From: Yoonia sediminilitoris
GTDB lineage: Bacteria; Pseudomonadota; Alphaproteobacteria; Rhodobacterales; Rhodobacteraceae
Assembly: GCF_003058085.1 (NCBI RefSeq)
Contig: NZ_QBUD01000001.1
Coordinates: forward strand, 682,001 to 746,000
Length of the DNA: 64,000 nucleotides
Direction of reading: 5' to 3'
Shown: in pieces, positions 37,297 to 46,112 of the stretch
How the letters are laid out: each line of letters starts with the position of its first letter
How positions within the stretch are numbered: the first letter of the stretch is position 1
Made by a program: the position numbers and the translations under genes
Notes under the pieces: model-generated
Seen by the model: the letters and a program-made list of their open reading frames with translations, nothing else
Databases searched by the model: none
What the model was told of the DNA's origin: nothing

Positions 37297-37299
37297 AAA

Positions 37300-37324
37300 C
37301 AGGGTGGGTCAAAGGCCCACCCTG
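37300..37324. terminator. Hairpin between convergent lpdA and lipoprotein genes
   Basis: CAGGGTGGG (37300-37308) pairs perfectly with CCCACCCTG (37316-37324) around a seven-base loop, three bases after the lpdA stop codon. The following T-run is weak. It may serve both converging genes. Confidence 0.65.
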
Positions 37325-37352
37325 CATTCTGTTCTTACATGCCTACAGGCTC

Positions 37353-37994
37353 TTACGGCGCGGCTTGCTTCGCGCCGGTGAAGATCCCGCTGACCTGATC
37401 AACGCTATTGTCCGGATTGGTCACCTGACCTTCAATGACGCCAAGCATCTCGGCGGCCTCTGCGCCGGCAAAGGCACCATCGAGGTTGGCAAAGACTTCG
37501 TATGTCTCAGTACCCTCGATCAGCAGATCGCCCGAGACCGACCCGGTCATTCTTGACCCGTCGATATCAGCGTCAACGACCAGTGTGTTGGCAACAGACG
37601 GCATGTTTCCATCGCCATCCGTGGCAACGATATTGGAAACCCCGCCATCCACTTCCAAGGTGTCGAATGAGGCCTCTACATTCAGATCACCCGTTAAATA
37701 AGCCCCAAGATTGCCTTCATCGTCTTCGATGGCTGCCGCAAAATCCCCGGCATACATGGCGCTGCCGGTGGGCATGGTGACTTCGTCGCCTGATTCGTTG
37801 ATGCGACGGAAATCTGCAATGATGTCCTGCACCTCATCCGGGAACTCAGCCAGCGTTGCACCTGCGGGAAGCTCTACCCCGTCAATGATGCCGCTTGAGA
37901 CCTCGAAGTCGCCGTCATCACCGTCGCCGCCGCTGCTGCCGCAACCGGCAAGAATTGCGGGCAAAATGCCCACAGCCAAAATCTTGATCTTCAT
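37353..37994 (-). CDS. Putative lipoprotein with a TbpB-like beta-barrel pattern
   Basis: The 213-residue product has a lipoprotein signal (MKIKILAVGILPAILAGC, cleavage before Cys18) followed by a Gly/Ser/Asp-rich linker. The mature part has the spaced Tyr/Gly pattern seen in transferrin-binding-protein-B-like C-lobe barrels (MPTGSAMYAGDFAAAIEDDE, GAYLTGDLNVEASFD, GSVSGDLLIEG, NLDGAFAGAEAAEMLGVIEG). Such barrels occur in surface lipoproteins exported by Slam-type translocons, but no Slam gene is seen here. The ligand is unknown. Its end converges on lpdA. Confidence 0.65.
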   Translation of the reverse strand: MKIKILAVGILPAILAGCGSSGGDGDDGDFEVSSGIIDGVELPAGATLAEFPDEVQDIIADFRRINESGDEVTMPTGSAMYAGDFAAAIEDDEGNLGAYLTGDLNVEASFDTLEVDGGVSNIVATDGDGNMPSVANTLVVDADIDGSRMTGSVSGDLLIEGTETYEVFANLDGAFAGAEAAEMLGVIEGQVTNPDNSVDQVSGIFTGAKQAAP

Positions 37995-38143
37995 GAAAAA
38001 TCTTCCCTTGTGTCTAACTCTACAGTGTTCCGGGGCCAGCAGTGACCCAAGGGGAACCTACTGGGAGGTGGGGCGAAATTGAGGCAAATTTTAGCCGTTT
38101 CATTGGAGGGCGGCGGATTTGGTGTGCGAGGCTGAAAAGGCTG

Positions 38144-39034
38144 CTAGCGTGTCGCAGGCAGGAAAACGGTGCCGGTACCACCTGCGGCTGTTCCGATAAA
38201 CAGGTTGCCCGTCGCCCGCGCCCCGTCCTTGTGTCGGGCTGTGGTCGCCTGATATCGCCCAAAGGGCAGTTCCAGCACCAACGGATTACCTTGCGCGCGT
38301 CGGACAACCGGACCGTCGGGGCCGGTGATATTCCAACTGATGGCGTCCTGCACCAAACCGCCATTGCGATCACCCAGCCGTGCAATAAACACCGCCCTGC
38401 CACGCAATGGCCCATCGGCGCGCGTCAAGGCCGAGAGCGCCATCGCCAGTTCGTCGGCGCTTGCCGCTGTAGCAAATTGCCCGCCGGTTGCGTCTGCGAT
38501 GCAGGCCATCTGGGTCAATGTGGCCTCGTCCGTGATGTCGAATCCAATGACGTGGGCGGTCAGATCGACCGCCAGTTCCTTTAGCCTGCGGATCGCGCGG
38601 CAAGGGTCGTCACTACAGGTTTCGGCCCCGTCGGTAACAAGAATGACGCGCGCAGGTGATGATTGATATTGCAGCGCCTCTGCTGCGGCCACGATGGCAG
38701 CAGCCATCGGCGTTTCCCCCAAAGGCGCGATCTGGCGGAGCTGCCGACCAATTTCCTGCCCTGTGCCGACATTGGGGTTGACCAACGTGTCGATGTCCCC
38801 GCAGTTCCCCAGCGCGCTTTGGCCATAGACAATCAGGCCCAGCCTTTGGTCTGCCGGAAACTCTTGCAGCATCCTGCCCACGACACGTTTGGCGATCTGC
38901 ATCTTGGTCACACCATCAAGCCGCTCTTTCATTGAGCCCGACCCATCCATCACCAGAATCGTATTCAGCCTCTCTTGTGCAAGAACCGGCGTGCTGAGCA
39001 GGCAGGTCAGCAGGGCAAGGATCATCACTTTCAT
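38144..39034 (-). CDS. Secreted von Willebrand factor type A domain protein
   Basis: The 296-residue protein begins with a signal peptide (MILALLTCLLSTPVLA) and then a VWA domain (about 23-200) with an intact metal-ion-dependent adhesion site: MDGSGSM, the ETP threonine in LGETPMAAAI and VTDGAETC. A C-terminal region of about 80 residues forms a beta-rich module. VWA proteins bind partners through a Mg2+ ion in the periplasm or at the surface. Cysteines at NCGD and CSDDPC suggest disulfides. The gene is on the same strand as the lipoprotein, 149 bases upstream of it, and divergent from uvrA; a shared role is not shown. Confidence 0.85.
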   Translation of the reverse strand: MKVMILALLTCLLSTPVLAQERLNTILVMDGSGSMKERLDGVTKMQIAKRVVGRMLQEFPADQRLGLIVYGQSALGNCGDIDTLVNPNVGTGQEIGRQLRQIAPLGETPMAAAIVAAAEALQYQSSPARVILVTDGAETCSDDPCRAIRRLKELAVDLTAHVIGFDITDEATLTQMACIADATGGQFATAASADELAMALSALTRADGPLRGRAVFIARLGDRNGGLVQDAISWNITGPDGPVVRRAQGNPLVLELPFGRYQATTARHKDGARATGNLFIGTAAGGTGTVFLPATR

Positions 39035-39139
39035 CTGTGGGCCCTTCGCTTTTCATCCTTTACGCTAATGGCCGGAGGCTGAAGATTGCCTGAATCAGCA
39101 TCAACATCCGGATCAACGCCGGTCTCGTGCGAAATTATT

Positions 39140-39168
39140 CTGACAATGTTCCGTTAATGTTCTATAAT
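39140..39168 (+). promoter_or_regulatory. SOS-regulated uvrA promoter with LexA box in the spacer
   Basis: CTGACA (39140-39145) and TATAAT (39163-39168) form a near-perfect sigma-70-type promoter with a 17-base spacer. The spacer contains GTTC-N7-GTTC (39148-39162), the LexA-binding sequence established for Rhodobacter and other alphaproteobacteria, including at uvrA. Bound LexA would directly block RNA polymerase. The uvrA ATG lies 58 bases beyond the -10 element. Confidence 0.88.
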
Positions 39169-39225
39169 CCCATTGGACCCGGCCCCTGCCTGTATTATGT
39201 GTCCCGTACTGGACGAGGAGCTGAA

Positions 39226-42084
39226 ATGGCTGAGCTGAAAAACATCGAAGTGCGCGGCGCGCGCGAACATAACCTCAAGAATATCGACGTTGATATTCCG
39301 CGCGACCAGCTTGTGGTAATCACCGGCCTTTCTGGGTCGGGCAAATCGTCGCTCGCGTTTGATACGATCTATGCTGAAGGGCAGCGCCGCTATGTGGAAT
39401 CGCTGTCGGCTTACGCCCGCCAGTTCCTGGACATGATGGAAAAGCCGGATGTTGATCACATTTCCGGCCTGAGTCCCGCGATTTCGATTGAACAAAAGAC
39501 CACGTCCAAGAATCCGCGTTCGACCGTCGGCACCATCACCGAGATTTACGATTATCTGCGGCTGCTTTTCGCGCGCGCGGGCACGCCCTACAGTCCCGCG
39601 ACCGGCCTGCCGATCGAGGCGCAGCAGGTGCAGGACATGGTTGACCGTGTCATGGCGATGGAGGAGGGGACGCGCGGCTATCTGCTTGCCCCGATCATTC
39701 GTGACCGCAAGGGTGAGTACCGCAAGGAGTTTCTGGAACTGCGCAAACAGGGGTTTCAGCGCGTCAAGGTCGATGGTGAATTCTACGAACTGGACGAGCC
39801 GCCGACGCTGGACAAGAAATTCCGCCATGACATTGATGTGGTCGTTGACCGCATTGTCGTCCGCGAAGGGCTTGAAACACGGCTGGCCGACAGTTTTCGC
39901 ACCGCCCTTGATCTGGCCGACGGGATCACGGTTCTGGAAACCGCCCCGACCGAGGGCGAACCGGAGCGTTTCACATTCTCGGAGAATTTCGCCTGTCCCG
40001 TTTCGGGCTTTACGATCCCCGAGATTGAACCGCGCCTGTTTTCATTCAACGCCCCCTTTGGCGCATGTCCCTCGTGTGACGGGCTGGGGGTTGAACTGTT
40101 CTTTGATGAAAAACTGATCGTCCCCGACGTGACCTTGAAGATCGCCGACGGGGCATTGGCTCCTTGGCGCAAGGGGAAGTCGCCATATTTCCTGCAAACG
40201 ATCGAAGCGATCGCCAAACATTACGGGTTCAACAAGAACGCCCGTTGGAAGGACCTTGACCCGAAGGTGCAGCAGGTGTTTTTGCGCGGTTCCGGCAAGG
40301 AGGAAATCAAGTTCCGCTACGACGAAGGCGGCCGTGTCTATCAGGTCGAACGAGCCTTTGAGGGGGTGATCCCGAACATGGAGCGCCGCTATCGCGAAAC
40401 CGATAGCAACTGGATTCGCGAAGAATTCGAAAACTACCAGAACAACCGCAACTGCGGCACCTGTGGCGGTTTTCGCCTGCGCGAGGAAGCCCTGGCCGTC
40501 AAGATCGGCGGGCTGCATGTGGGCCATGTGGTGCAGATGTCGATCAAGGAAGCCTATGACTGGTGCAAGGCCGTTCCAGAAAGCCTAAGCAAACAAAAGA
40601 ACGAGATCGCAGCGGCGATCCTGAAGGAAATTCGCGAGCGGTTGGGTTTTCTCAATAACGTGGGCCTCGAGTATCTGACACTGGCGCGGAATTCCGGCAC
40701 GCTTTCGGGCGGTGAAAGCCAGCGCATCAGGTTGGCCAGTCAAATCGGGTCGGGTCTGCAAGGGGTGCTTTACGTGCTGGACGAGCCATCCATCGGATTG
40801 CACCAGCGCGACAATGACCGCTTGCTGACGACCCTGAAAAACCTGCGTGATCAGGGCAATACTGTTATTGTCGTCGAACATGACGAGGAAGCGATCCGCG
40901 AAGCGGATTATGTGTTCGACATCGGCCCGGGGGCTGGTGTGCATGGCGGGCAGGTTGTGGCAAAGGGTACGCCGCAGGAAATCATGGCCCACGCGGACTC
41001 TGTGACCGGGCAATACCTGATTGGGGCACGTGAAATCGAAGTGCCCGCCAAGCGCCGCAAGGGCAAAGGCAAAAAGCTGACGGTGGTCAAGGCCACGGGG
41101 AACAACCTGCAAAACGTCACTGTGGATTTCCCGCTGCAAAAATTCGTTTGTGTGACAGGTGTGTCGGGCGGCGGCAAATCGACCCTGACGATCGAGACCC
41201 TTTTCAAGAACGCGTCGATGAAACTGAACGGCGCGCGCCAGACGCCGGGGCCATGCGAGACAATCAAGGGGTTTGAACATCTGGACAAGGTGATCGACAT
41301 TGACCAGCGGCCCATCGGGCGCACGCCACGGTCAAACCCGGCCACATATACAGGCGCTTTCACTCCGATCCGTGACTGGTTCGCGGGGATGCCTGAGGCG
41401 AAGGCGCGCGGCTATAAACCCGGTCGTTTCAGCTTTAACGTCAAGGGTGGGCGGTGCGAAGCGTGTCAGGGTGACGGTGTCATCAAGATCGAGATGCACT
41501 TCCTGCCCGATGTCTATGTCACCTGCGAAACCTGCAAGGGCGCGCGGTACAATCGCGAGACGCTCGAGATCAAGTTCAAGGGTAGGTCCATCGCGGATGT
41601 CCTTGATATGACAGTGGAAGATGCCCAAACTTTCTTTTCCGCGGTGCCGTCGATCCGCGAAAAGATGGACGCGTTGATGCGGGTCGGGCTGGGCTATATC
41701 AAGGTCGGTCAGCAGGCCACGACCCTGTCGGGCGGCGAGGCGCAGCGCGTGAAACTGTCCAAGGAACTGGCGCGGCGGTCCACGGGCCGCACACTTTATA
41801 TTCTGGATGAACCGACGACGGGTCTGCATTTTGAGGATGTGCGCAAGCTGCTTGAGGTGCTGCATGAACTGGTCGATCAAGGGAATTCGGTGATTGTGAT
41901 CGAACATAACCTCGACGTGATCAAAACCGCCGATCATATCATCGATATCGGACCGGAGGGTGGCGACGGCGGAGGCCGGATCGTGGCCACCGGCACACCG
42001 GAACAGGTCGCGGAAGTCGCGGACAGTCACACCGGGCAATATCTCAAGCCGATGCTGGGGCCGCGGAACGTCGCCGCCGAATAG
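39226..42084 (+). CDS. uvrA: Excinuclease ABC subunit A
   Basis: UvrA is the damage-recognising ATPase of nucleotide excision repair and works with UvrB and UvrC. The 952-residue protein has two ABC modules: Walker [10 protein letters not shown] (about 34-42) and GVSGGGKST, signature sequences LSGGESQR and LSGGEAQR, and Walker B motifs followed by [11 protein letters not shown] and [11 protein letters not shown]. Zinc-binding cysteine pairs appear in [16 protein letters not shown] and the CEAC/CETC pair. The ATG at 39226 follows GAGGAG at ideal spacing; an open frame to 39127 is non-coding. It is controlled by a LexA-box promoter. Confidence 0.98.
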   Translation: MAELKNIEVRGAREHNLKNIDVDIPRDQLVVITGLSGSGKSSLAFDTIYAEGQRRYVESLSAYARQFLDMMEKPDVDHISGLSPAISIEQKTTSKNPRSTVGTITEIYDYLRLLFARAGTPYSPATGLPIEAQQVQDMVDRVMAMEEGTRGYLLAPIIRDRKGEYRKEFLELRKQGFQRVKVDGEFYELDEPPTLDKKFRHDIDVVVDRIVVREGLETRLADSFRTALDLADGITVLETAPTEGEPERFTFSENFACPVSGFTIPEIEPRLFSFNAPFGACPSCDGLGVELFFDEKLIVPDVTLKIADGALAPWRKGKSPYFLQTIEAIAKHYGFNKNARWKDLDPKVQQVFLRGSGKEEIKFRYDEGGRVYQVERAFEGVIPNMERRYRETDSNWIREEFENYQNNRNCGTCGGFRLREEALAVKIGGLHVGHVVQMSIKEAYDWCKAVPESLSKQKNEIAAAILKEIRERLGFLNNVGLEYLTLARNSGTLSGGESQRIRLASQIGSGLQGVLYVLDEPSIGLHQRDNDRLLTTLKNLRDQGNTVIVVEHDEEAIREADYVFDIGPGAGVHGGQVVAKGTPQEIMAHADSVTGQYLIGAREIEVPAKRRKGKGKKLTVVKATGNNLQNVTVDFPLQKFVCVTGVSGGGKSTLTIETLFKNASMKLNGARQTPGPCETIKGFEHLDKVIDIDQRPIGRTPRSNPATYTGAFTPIRDWFAGMPEAKARGYKPGRFSFNVKGGRCEACQGDGVIKIEMHFLPDVYVTCETCKGARYNRETLEIKFKGRSIADVLDMTVEDAQTFFSAVPSIREKMDALMRVGLGYIKVGQQATTLSGGEAQRVKLSKELARRSTGRTLYILDEPTTGLHFEDVRKLLEVLHELVDQGNSVIVIEHNLDVIKTADHIIDIGPEGGDGGGRIVATGTPEQVAEVADSHTGQYLKPMLGPRNVAAE

Positions 42085-42489
42085 GGTAGCGGCCCACCTG
42101 CGCCTCGTTTTTGACGCTCTATTTTGCAGTGGCAGGTCGCAAATACCGTGCGCGGCCCTGTGCGTGCGGGGCAACCTGTTGTTTCGCGCATCCGCGGACC
42201 GACAAACGCTGGGATTTCCTGCGCCTCTTTCAGGCCGAGCGCCTTTCATTATAGTTGCCAGATCAGAGATAAGCTCTTGCAAGGATTGGCGCCGGTCACG
42301 CACAGCTGCCGGTTTTTCAGTTGGCGGCAATTGCCTTTGGGGGTGCATCGTCGCAGTTCCAGCGCGATGGTAAGCCCGGTACGTCGAGCGGCCGCTTGCT
42401 GTTTTTACTCAGATGCCAAGAGAGTGAATTGAACCATATGCATTTTTTCCCTAGTGCTGGCGTAACGACCCGGCAAAAGGCAACGGAAA
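42085..42489. other. Intergenic region downstream of uvrA
   Basis: These 405 bases contain no recognised gene. Short open frames in several phases lack ribosome sites and family features. No strong hairpin with a T-run was found directly after uvrA. A promoter for the DUF2807 gene must lie in its right half, but no clear hexamers stand out. Confidence 0.3.
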
Positions 42490-43110
42490 ATGAAGTTTTT
42501 CATGACGGCACTGGCCCTTTGTGTTGCGTTATCTCCTGCATTGGTGCGCGCTGAATCCGTACCTTACAAAGTGAGCGAGTTCCGGGCGATTGATGTGCGG
42601 ATGGGCATTTCAGTCGATGTGACCATTGCCCCGGAATATGAGGTCGCGGCAGAGGCCATCACCGGCGATCTGGCGCAGTTTCGGATCAAGGAATATCTGC
42701 CATGGCTGGCGTTCTCCCGCGATACCCGGTGGCTGATTTTCAGCGAATGGCGCGACGATGCATTTGCGGTAGACGTCAAAACACCGGTGCTGAACGGGCT
42801 GAAGGCCTTTGAGGATGCAACAGCCACGTTCGCGGGGGACGCAGGCGAAAGGCTCTGGATCGAGGCGGGCACCGGCGGCGCGATTACAGTGTCGGACGTC
42901 ATCGTGGGTGAGCTGACCTTGTTGGCGCGTGCAGGCGGGACGATTTCCGCCGTTGGCACCTGCGACCGCTTGACGATCCGTAATGAAGGACATGCGATTG
43001 ACGCCAGCGGTCTGGATTGCTCCAGTATCGTCGTGAATGGCGACCCCGCAGGTGTGACATTGGCCCCCGGTGCCCTGACCGTGGCAGAACACCCCGCGCT
43101 TGAGGGCTAG
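42490..43110 (+). CDS. Exported DUF2807-like (GIN domain) protein
   Basis: The 206-residue protein has a signal peptide (MKFFMTALALCVALSPALVRA) and then a beta-helical region resembling DUF2807 (putative auto-transporter adhesin head GIN domain): FRAIDVRMGISVDVTIAPEYEVAAEAITGD at the start and alternating hydrophobic beta-strands with LTLLARAGGTISAVGTCDRL later. The family is widespread and secreted, with no defined activity. An early segment (WLAFSRDTRWLIFS) departs from typical members. It is monocistronic, ahead of the regulator of the transport cluster. Confidence 0.65.
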   Translation: MKFFMTALALCVALSPALVRAESVPYKVSEFRAIDVRMGISVDVTIAPEYEVAAEAITGDLAQFRIKEYLPWLAFSRDTRWLIFSEWRDDAFAVDVKTPVLNGLKAFEDATATFAGDAGERLWIEAGTGGAITVSDVIVGELTLLARAGGTISAVGTCDRLTIRNEGHAIDASGLDCSSIVVNGDPAGVTLAPGALTVAEHPALEG

Positions 43111-43245
43111 GGTCAGGACCCCAGGCGGGGCTTTCCCTGCACCTTCTCTAAACTGCTGAATACTTAGGCATCTGCGTATTTTTGGCCCGGATTTGCGGCT
43201 CTGTTGGGCCCATTTTTGGTAGGGTTAGGTTGAACCATTTGTAAT

Positions 43246-43259
43246 TTGGTACGCACCAA
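43246..43259. promoter_or_regulatory. Palindrome TTGGT-N4-ACCAA upstream of the GntR regulator
   Basis: TTGGTACGCACCAA is a perfect inverted repeat of five-base half-sites. GntR-family FadR-type regulators bind TGGT/ACCA half-sites separated by a short spacer, and this site lies 44 bases before the chosen regulator start. Autoregulation of the cluster is therefore plausible; the spacer is one base longer than in the common FadR-type site. Confidence 0.55.
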
Positions 43260-43302
43260 GTCTATAAAGATAGCATGCACTGCTCTGCTGCGGGGGCCGA
43301 CC

Positions 43303-44004
43303 TTGAACTACGATGACAGTTTTTCGGACAATACAACACGCGCGCTGACCCAGATCAGACGGCTGATCGACGATGGTAATCTGCCGTCAGACGGCAGGTT
43401 GCCGACCGAAAGAGAATTGTCAGAAACCTATGGATTTGGCAGGCGGACCGTGCGCCGCGCGCTGGAGGTTCTGGAGGCCGAGGGGCTTTTGTGGCGGCGG
43501 CAGGGCAAGGGCACTTTTGCGGGGCAGCCACCACGGCCAGCTGCGCAGATGGCCGCTGAAATTGCAGATGAGGTGGACGCGCTTGGCGTGATGGAAGCCC
43601 GCATGGGGATCGAGCCGCAGTTAGCGGCCTTGTGCGCGCGCCGTGCCAGCGGCGAGGACGTAGACCGGCTGCGATTGTTGGCGGACCGGACCTATGCGGC
43701 GGCAGACTCGGATTCTTCTGAACTTTGGGACGGCGCCATCCACCGGCTGATTGCCCGGATCGCGGGTAATCCGCTTTTGCTGGCAGCTTTTGATTTGCTG
43801 GACACTGTGCGGATGGGCGAGGACTGGCAGCACAAACGCCACATGGCACGTTCCGAAGAAACCCGCGCGATCTATCATGCCCAGCACGAAAAAATCATTG
43901 CGGCCATTGATGCGCGCGACTCTGATCGCGCACGCGCGGCCATGATGGAGCATTTGCAGGTATTGACCGACAATATGCGCCGCACACTGGAGGATGCGTT
44001 GTGA
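43303..44004 (+). CDS. GntR-family transcriptional regulator, FadR/FCD subgroup
   Basis: The product of about 233 residues has an N-terminal winged helix-turn-helix (about 8-75; LPTERELSETYGFGRRTVRRALEVLEAEGLLWRRQGKGTF core) and a C-terminal all-helical FCD ligand domain (about 90-225) with a metal-binding Asp/His pattern (DGAIHRLI, AIYHAQHEKII). The N-terminus is uncertain: TTG 43303 after GGGGG is preferred because a start at TTG 43246 would put the palindrome inside the coding region. Its stop overlaps the next gene's GTG, so it is cotranscribed with and presumably controls the transport cluster. Its ligand is likely a cluster substrate or product. Confidence 0.85.
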   Translation: MNYDDSFSDNTTRALTQIRRLIDDGNLPSDGRLPTERELSETYGFGRRTVRRALEVLEAEGLLWRRQGKGTFAGQPPRPAAQMAAEIADEVDALGVMEARMGIEPQLAALCARRASGEDVDRLRLLADRTYAAADSDSSELWDGAIHRLIARIAGNPLLLAAFDLLDTVRMGEDWQHKRHMARSEETRAIYHAQHEKIIAAIDARDSDRARAAMMEHLQVLTDNMRRTLEDAL

Positions 44005-44993
44005 GTGCGCCGCTTCTTGATGTGAAGGGCCTGAGTGTCCGTATCGCGGGCACGTCCCGTGATCTGGTCGCGGATGTGTCTTTCACGCTTCACCCCGGTG
44101 AAACACTGTGTGTGGTGGGTGAATCCGGTTGCGGCAAAAGCCTGACCGCCTTGTCTTTGATGGGATTGCTTGCGTCACCGCCATTGTCTGTCACGGGGGG
44201 CGAGGCCCTGTTTGACGGGCGGGATCTGCTGCAGATGCCTCTGGATCAATTGCAGGCCCTGCGCGGCGACCGGATGGCGATGATCTTTCAGGAGCCGATG
44301 ACGTCGCTGAACCCCGCCTTGCGCGTTGGCGATCAGATTGCAGAGAGCGTGCAGCGCCATCAGGGTGTCAGCGCCAAGGCGGCCCGTGCGCGTGCGTTGG
44401 AGATGTTGCGCAGAGTGGGCATTCCCGCGCCCGAAAGCCGGCTTGATGCCTATCCGCATAATCTGTCGGGGGGGATGCGCCAACGGGTCATGATCGCGAT
44501 GGCGCTGGCCAATGATCCAGCCTTGTTGCTGGCGGACGAACCGACCACGGCGCTGGATGTGACCATTCAGGCGCAGATTCTGGCCCTGATGCGCGATTTG
44601 CAGGCACAAAGCGGCAGCGCGATGATCCTGATCACCCATGATCTGGGCGTCGTGGCCGAAATGGCCGACAAGGTTGCCGTGATGTATGCGGGCCGGATCG
44701 TTGAGTTCGGCACGGTCGCGCAGATTTTCGAGGATCCGCAGCACCCCTACACAATCGGGTTGATGAGTTCGATGCCGACCTTGGGGCAGCGGGTTGCCCG
44801 ATTGGTGACAATCCCCGGTGTTGTGCCGCAGGCATCGCAGATGCCGCCGGGCTGCCGGTTTGCATCGCGTTGTCCTTTTGCCAACGCCAGTTGTGCCAAG
44901 ACACCGGACATGACCGAGGTCGCAACCGGCCATCGCGTCGCCTGCTGGCAAGTGCCGCTTGAGGCGGGCATTGATCAACGGGTGTCCGCATGA
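44001..44993 (+). CDS. Dipeptide/oligopeptide ABC transporter ATPase, DppD type
   Basis: The 330-residue ATPase energises peptide-type import from the cytoplasmic face. It has Walker A GESGCGKS, the Q-loop region [10 protein letters not shown], signature LSGGMRQRV, Walker [14 protein letters not shown] and the switch histidine in ITHDLG. A C-terminal oligo_HPY region with [14 protein letters not shown] cysteines, which in DppD-type proteins can bind an Fe-S cluster, is intact. The start is GTG 44001, overlapping the regulator stop (GTGA); its end overlaps the DppF-type gene (ATGA). Confidence 0.93.
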   Translation: MSAPLLDVKGLSVRIAGTSRDLVADVSFTLHPGETLCVVGESGCGKSLTALSLMGLLASPPLSVTGGEALFDGRDLLQMPLDQLQALRGDRMAMIFQEPMTSLNPALRVGDQIAESVQRHQGVSAKAARARALEMLRRVGIPAPESRLDAYPHNLSGGMRQRVMIAMALANDPALLLADEPTTALDVTIQAQILALMRDLQAQSGSAMILITHDLGVVAEMADKVAVMYAGRIVEFGTVAQIFEDPQHPYTIGLMSSMPTLGQRVARLVTIPGVVPQASQMPPGCRFASRCPFANASCAKTPDMTEVATGHRVACWQVPLEAGIDQRVSA

Positions 44994-46090
44994 GTGCCCC
45001 TGATTACATTCTGGAGGCGAGCGCGCTCAAACGGCAGTTTGAAGTGGCCAAGCCACTGTTTGGCAAGGCAAAGGTCGTGCGCGCTGTTGATGGTGTCGAT
45101 CTGAAAATAGCACGGGGCGAGACATTTGCGATTGTAGGCGAGTCCGGTTGCGGCAAGTCCACGCTTGCCCGGCTGTTGGTGCGGCTTATGACCCCCACCG
45201 ACGGGGCTGTCATTTATGAGGGCCGCAACATTGCCAGTATTCCTGAGCAAGAGATGCGGGACTTGCGCCGCGAATTGCAGTTCATCTTTCAAGACCCGTT
45301 TTCATCGCTGAACCCGCGCATGACTGTAGGTGCCTTGATCGAAGAGCCAATGCGCGTGCATCGGATTGGCACCGTGGCGCAAAGACGCGAAAAGGTGGCC
45401 GCGCTGCTGTCGCGCGTTGGCCTGTCGCCACAGATTGCCGACCGTTATCCACACGAGTTTTCCGGCGGCCAACGGCAGCGGGTCGGGATTGCGCGGGCGC
45501 TGGCCTCTGGCCCCAAGGTGCTGATCGGGGATGAACCTGTCAGCGCGCTGGATGTGTCCATTCAGGCGCAGGTGGTCAATATTCTCGAGGACCTCAAGCA
45601 GGAATTCGGGTTGACCCTTGTGGTGATTGCCCATGATCTGGCGGTTGTGCGTCATATGGCGGACCGCGTGGCGGTGATGTATCTGGGCGAAATTGTCGAG
45701 CTTGCACCGGTCGATGCGCTGTTTGACGCCCCGCGCCATCCCTACACCGCCGCCCTGATCGCTGCTATTCCGGTGCCGCAGGTTGGCGCGCGCAAGGCCA
45801 CTGCGAAACTCGAAGGTGATCCACCCAATCCAATTGATTTGCCGACAGGCTGCCGGTTTCATCCGCGCTGCCCCCATGCGACCGATCTTTGCCGGACCTC
45901 TAAACCAACCCTGCGCGCGCGTGATGCGGGCGGGCAGGTTGCCTGCCACTATGCAGATGAATTGACGTTGGACGGGCTTTCGGCCGGAAGTGATACTCGC
46001 AGTGACGCCGCAAACGCACGTTTCGAAATCTACCGCGCCGCAAGAGCGCGGAGCGAAGGCGCAAACGCGCCAGCCACCACGACAACCTGA
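44990..46090 (+). CDS. Dipeptide/oligopeptide ABC transporter ATPase, DppF type
   Basis: This second ATPase of the first transporter has Walker [24 protein letters not shown], signature [15 protein letters not shown], Walker [13 protein letters not shown] and [21 protein letters not shown]. The oligo_HPY end ([14 protein letters not shown]) is complete near residue 305. A further tail of about 40 residues, rich in Ala, Arg, Ser and Thr, has no counterpart in most DppF proteins and may be unstructured. It overlaps the DppD-type gene by four bases. The binding-protein gene follows after 22 bases. Confidence 0.93.
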   Translation: MSAPDYILEASALKRQFEVAKPLFGKAKVVRAVDGVDLKIARGETFAIVGESGCGKSTLARLLVRLMTPTDGAVIYEGRNIASIPEQEMRDLRRELQFIFQDPFSSLNPRMTVGALIEEPMRVHRIGTVAQRREKVAALLSRVGLSPQIADRYPHEFSGGQRQRVGIARALASGPKVLIGDEPVSALDVSIQAQVVNILEDLKQEFGLTLVVIAHDLAVVRHMADRVAVMYLGEIVELAPVDALFDAPRHPYTAALIAAIPVPQVGARKATAKLEGDPPNPIDLPTGCRFHPRCPHATDLCRTSKPTLRARDAGGQVACHYADELTLDGLSAGSDTRSDAANARFEIYRAARARSEGANAPATTTT

Positions 46091-46112
46091 CAACAACCCT
46101 GGGAGTAAAGAA

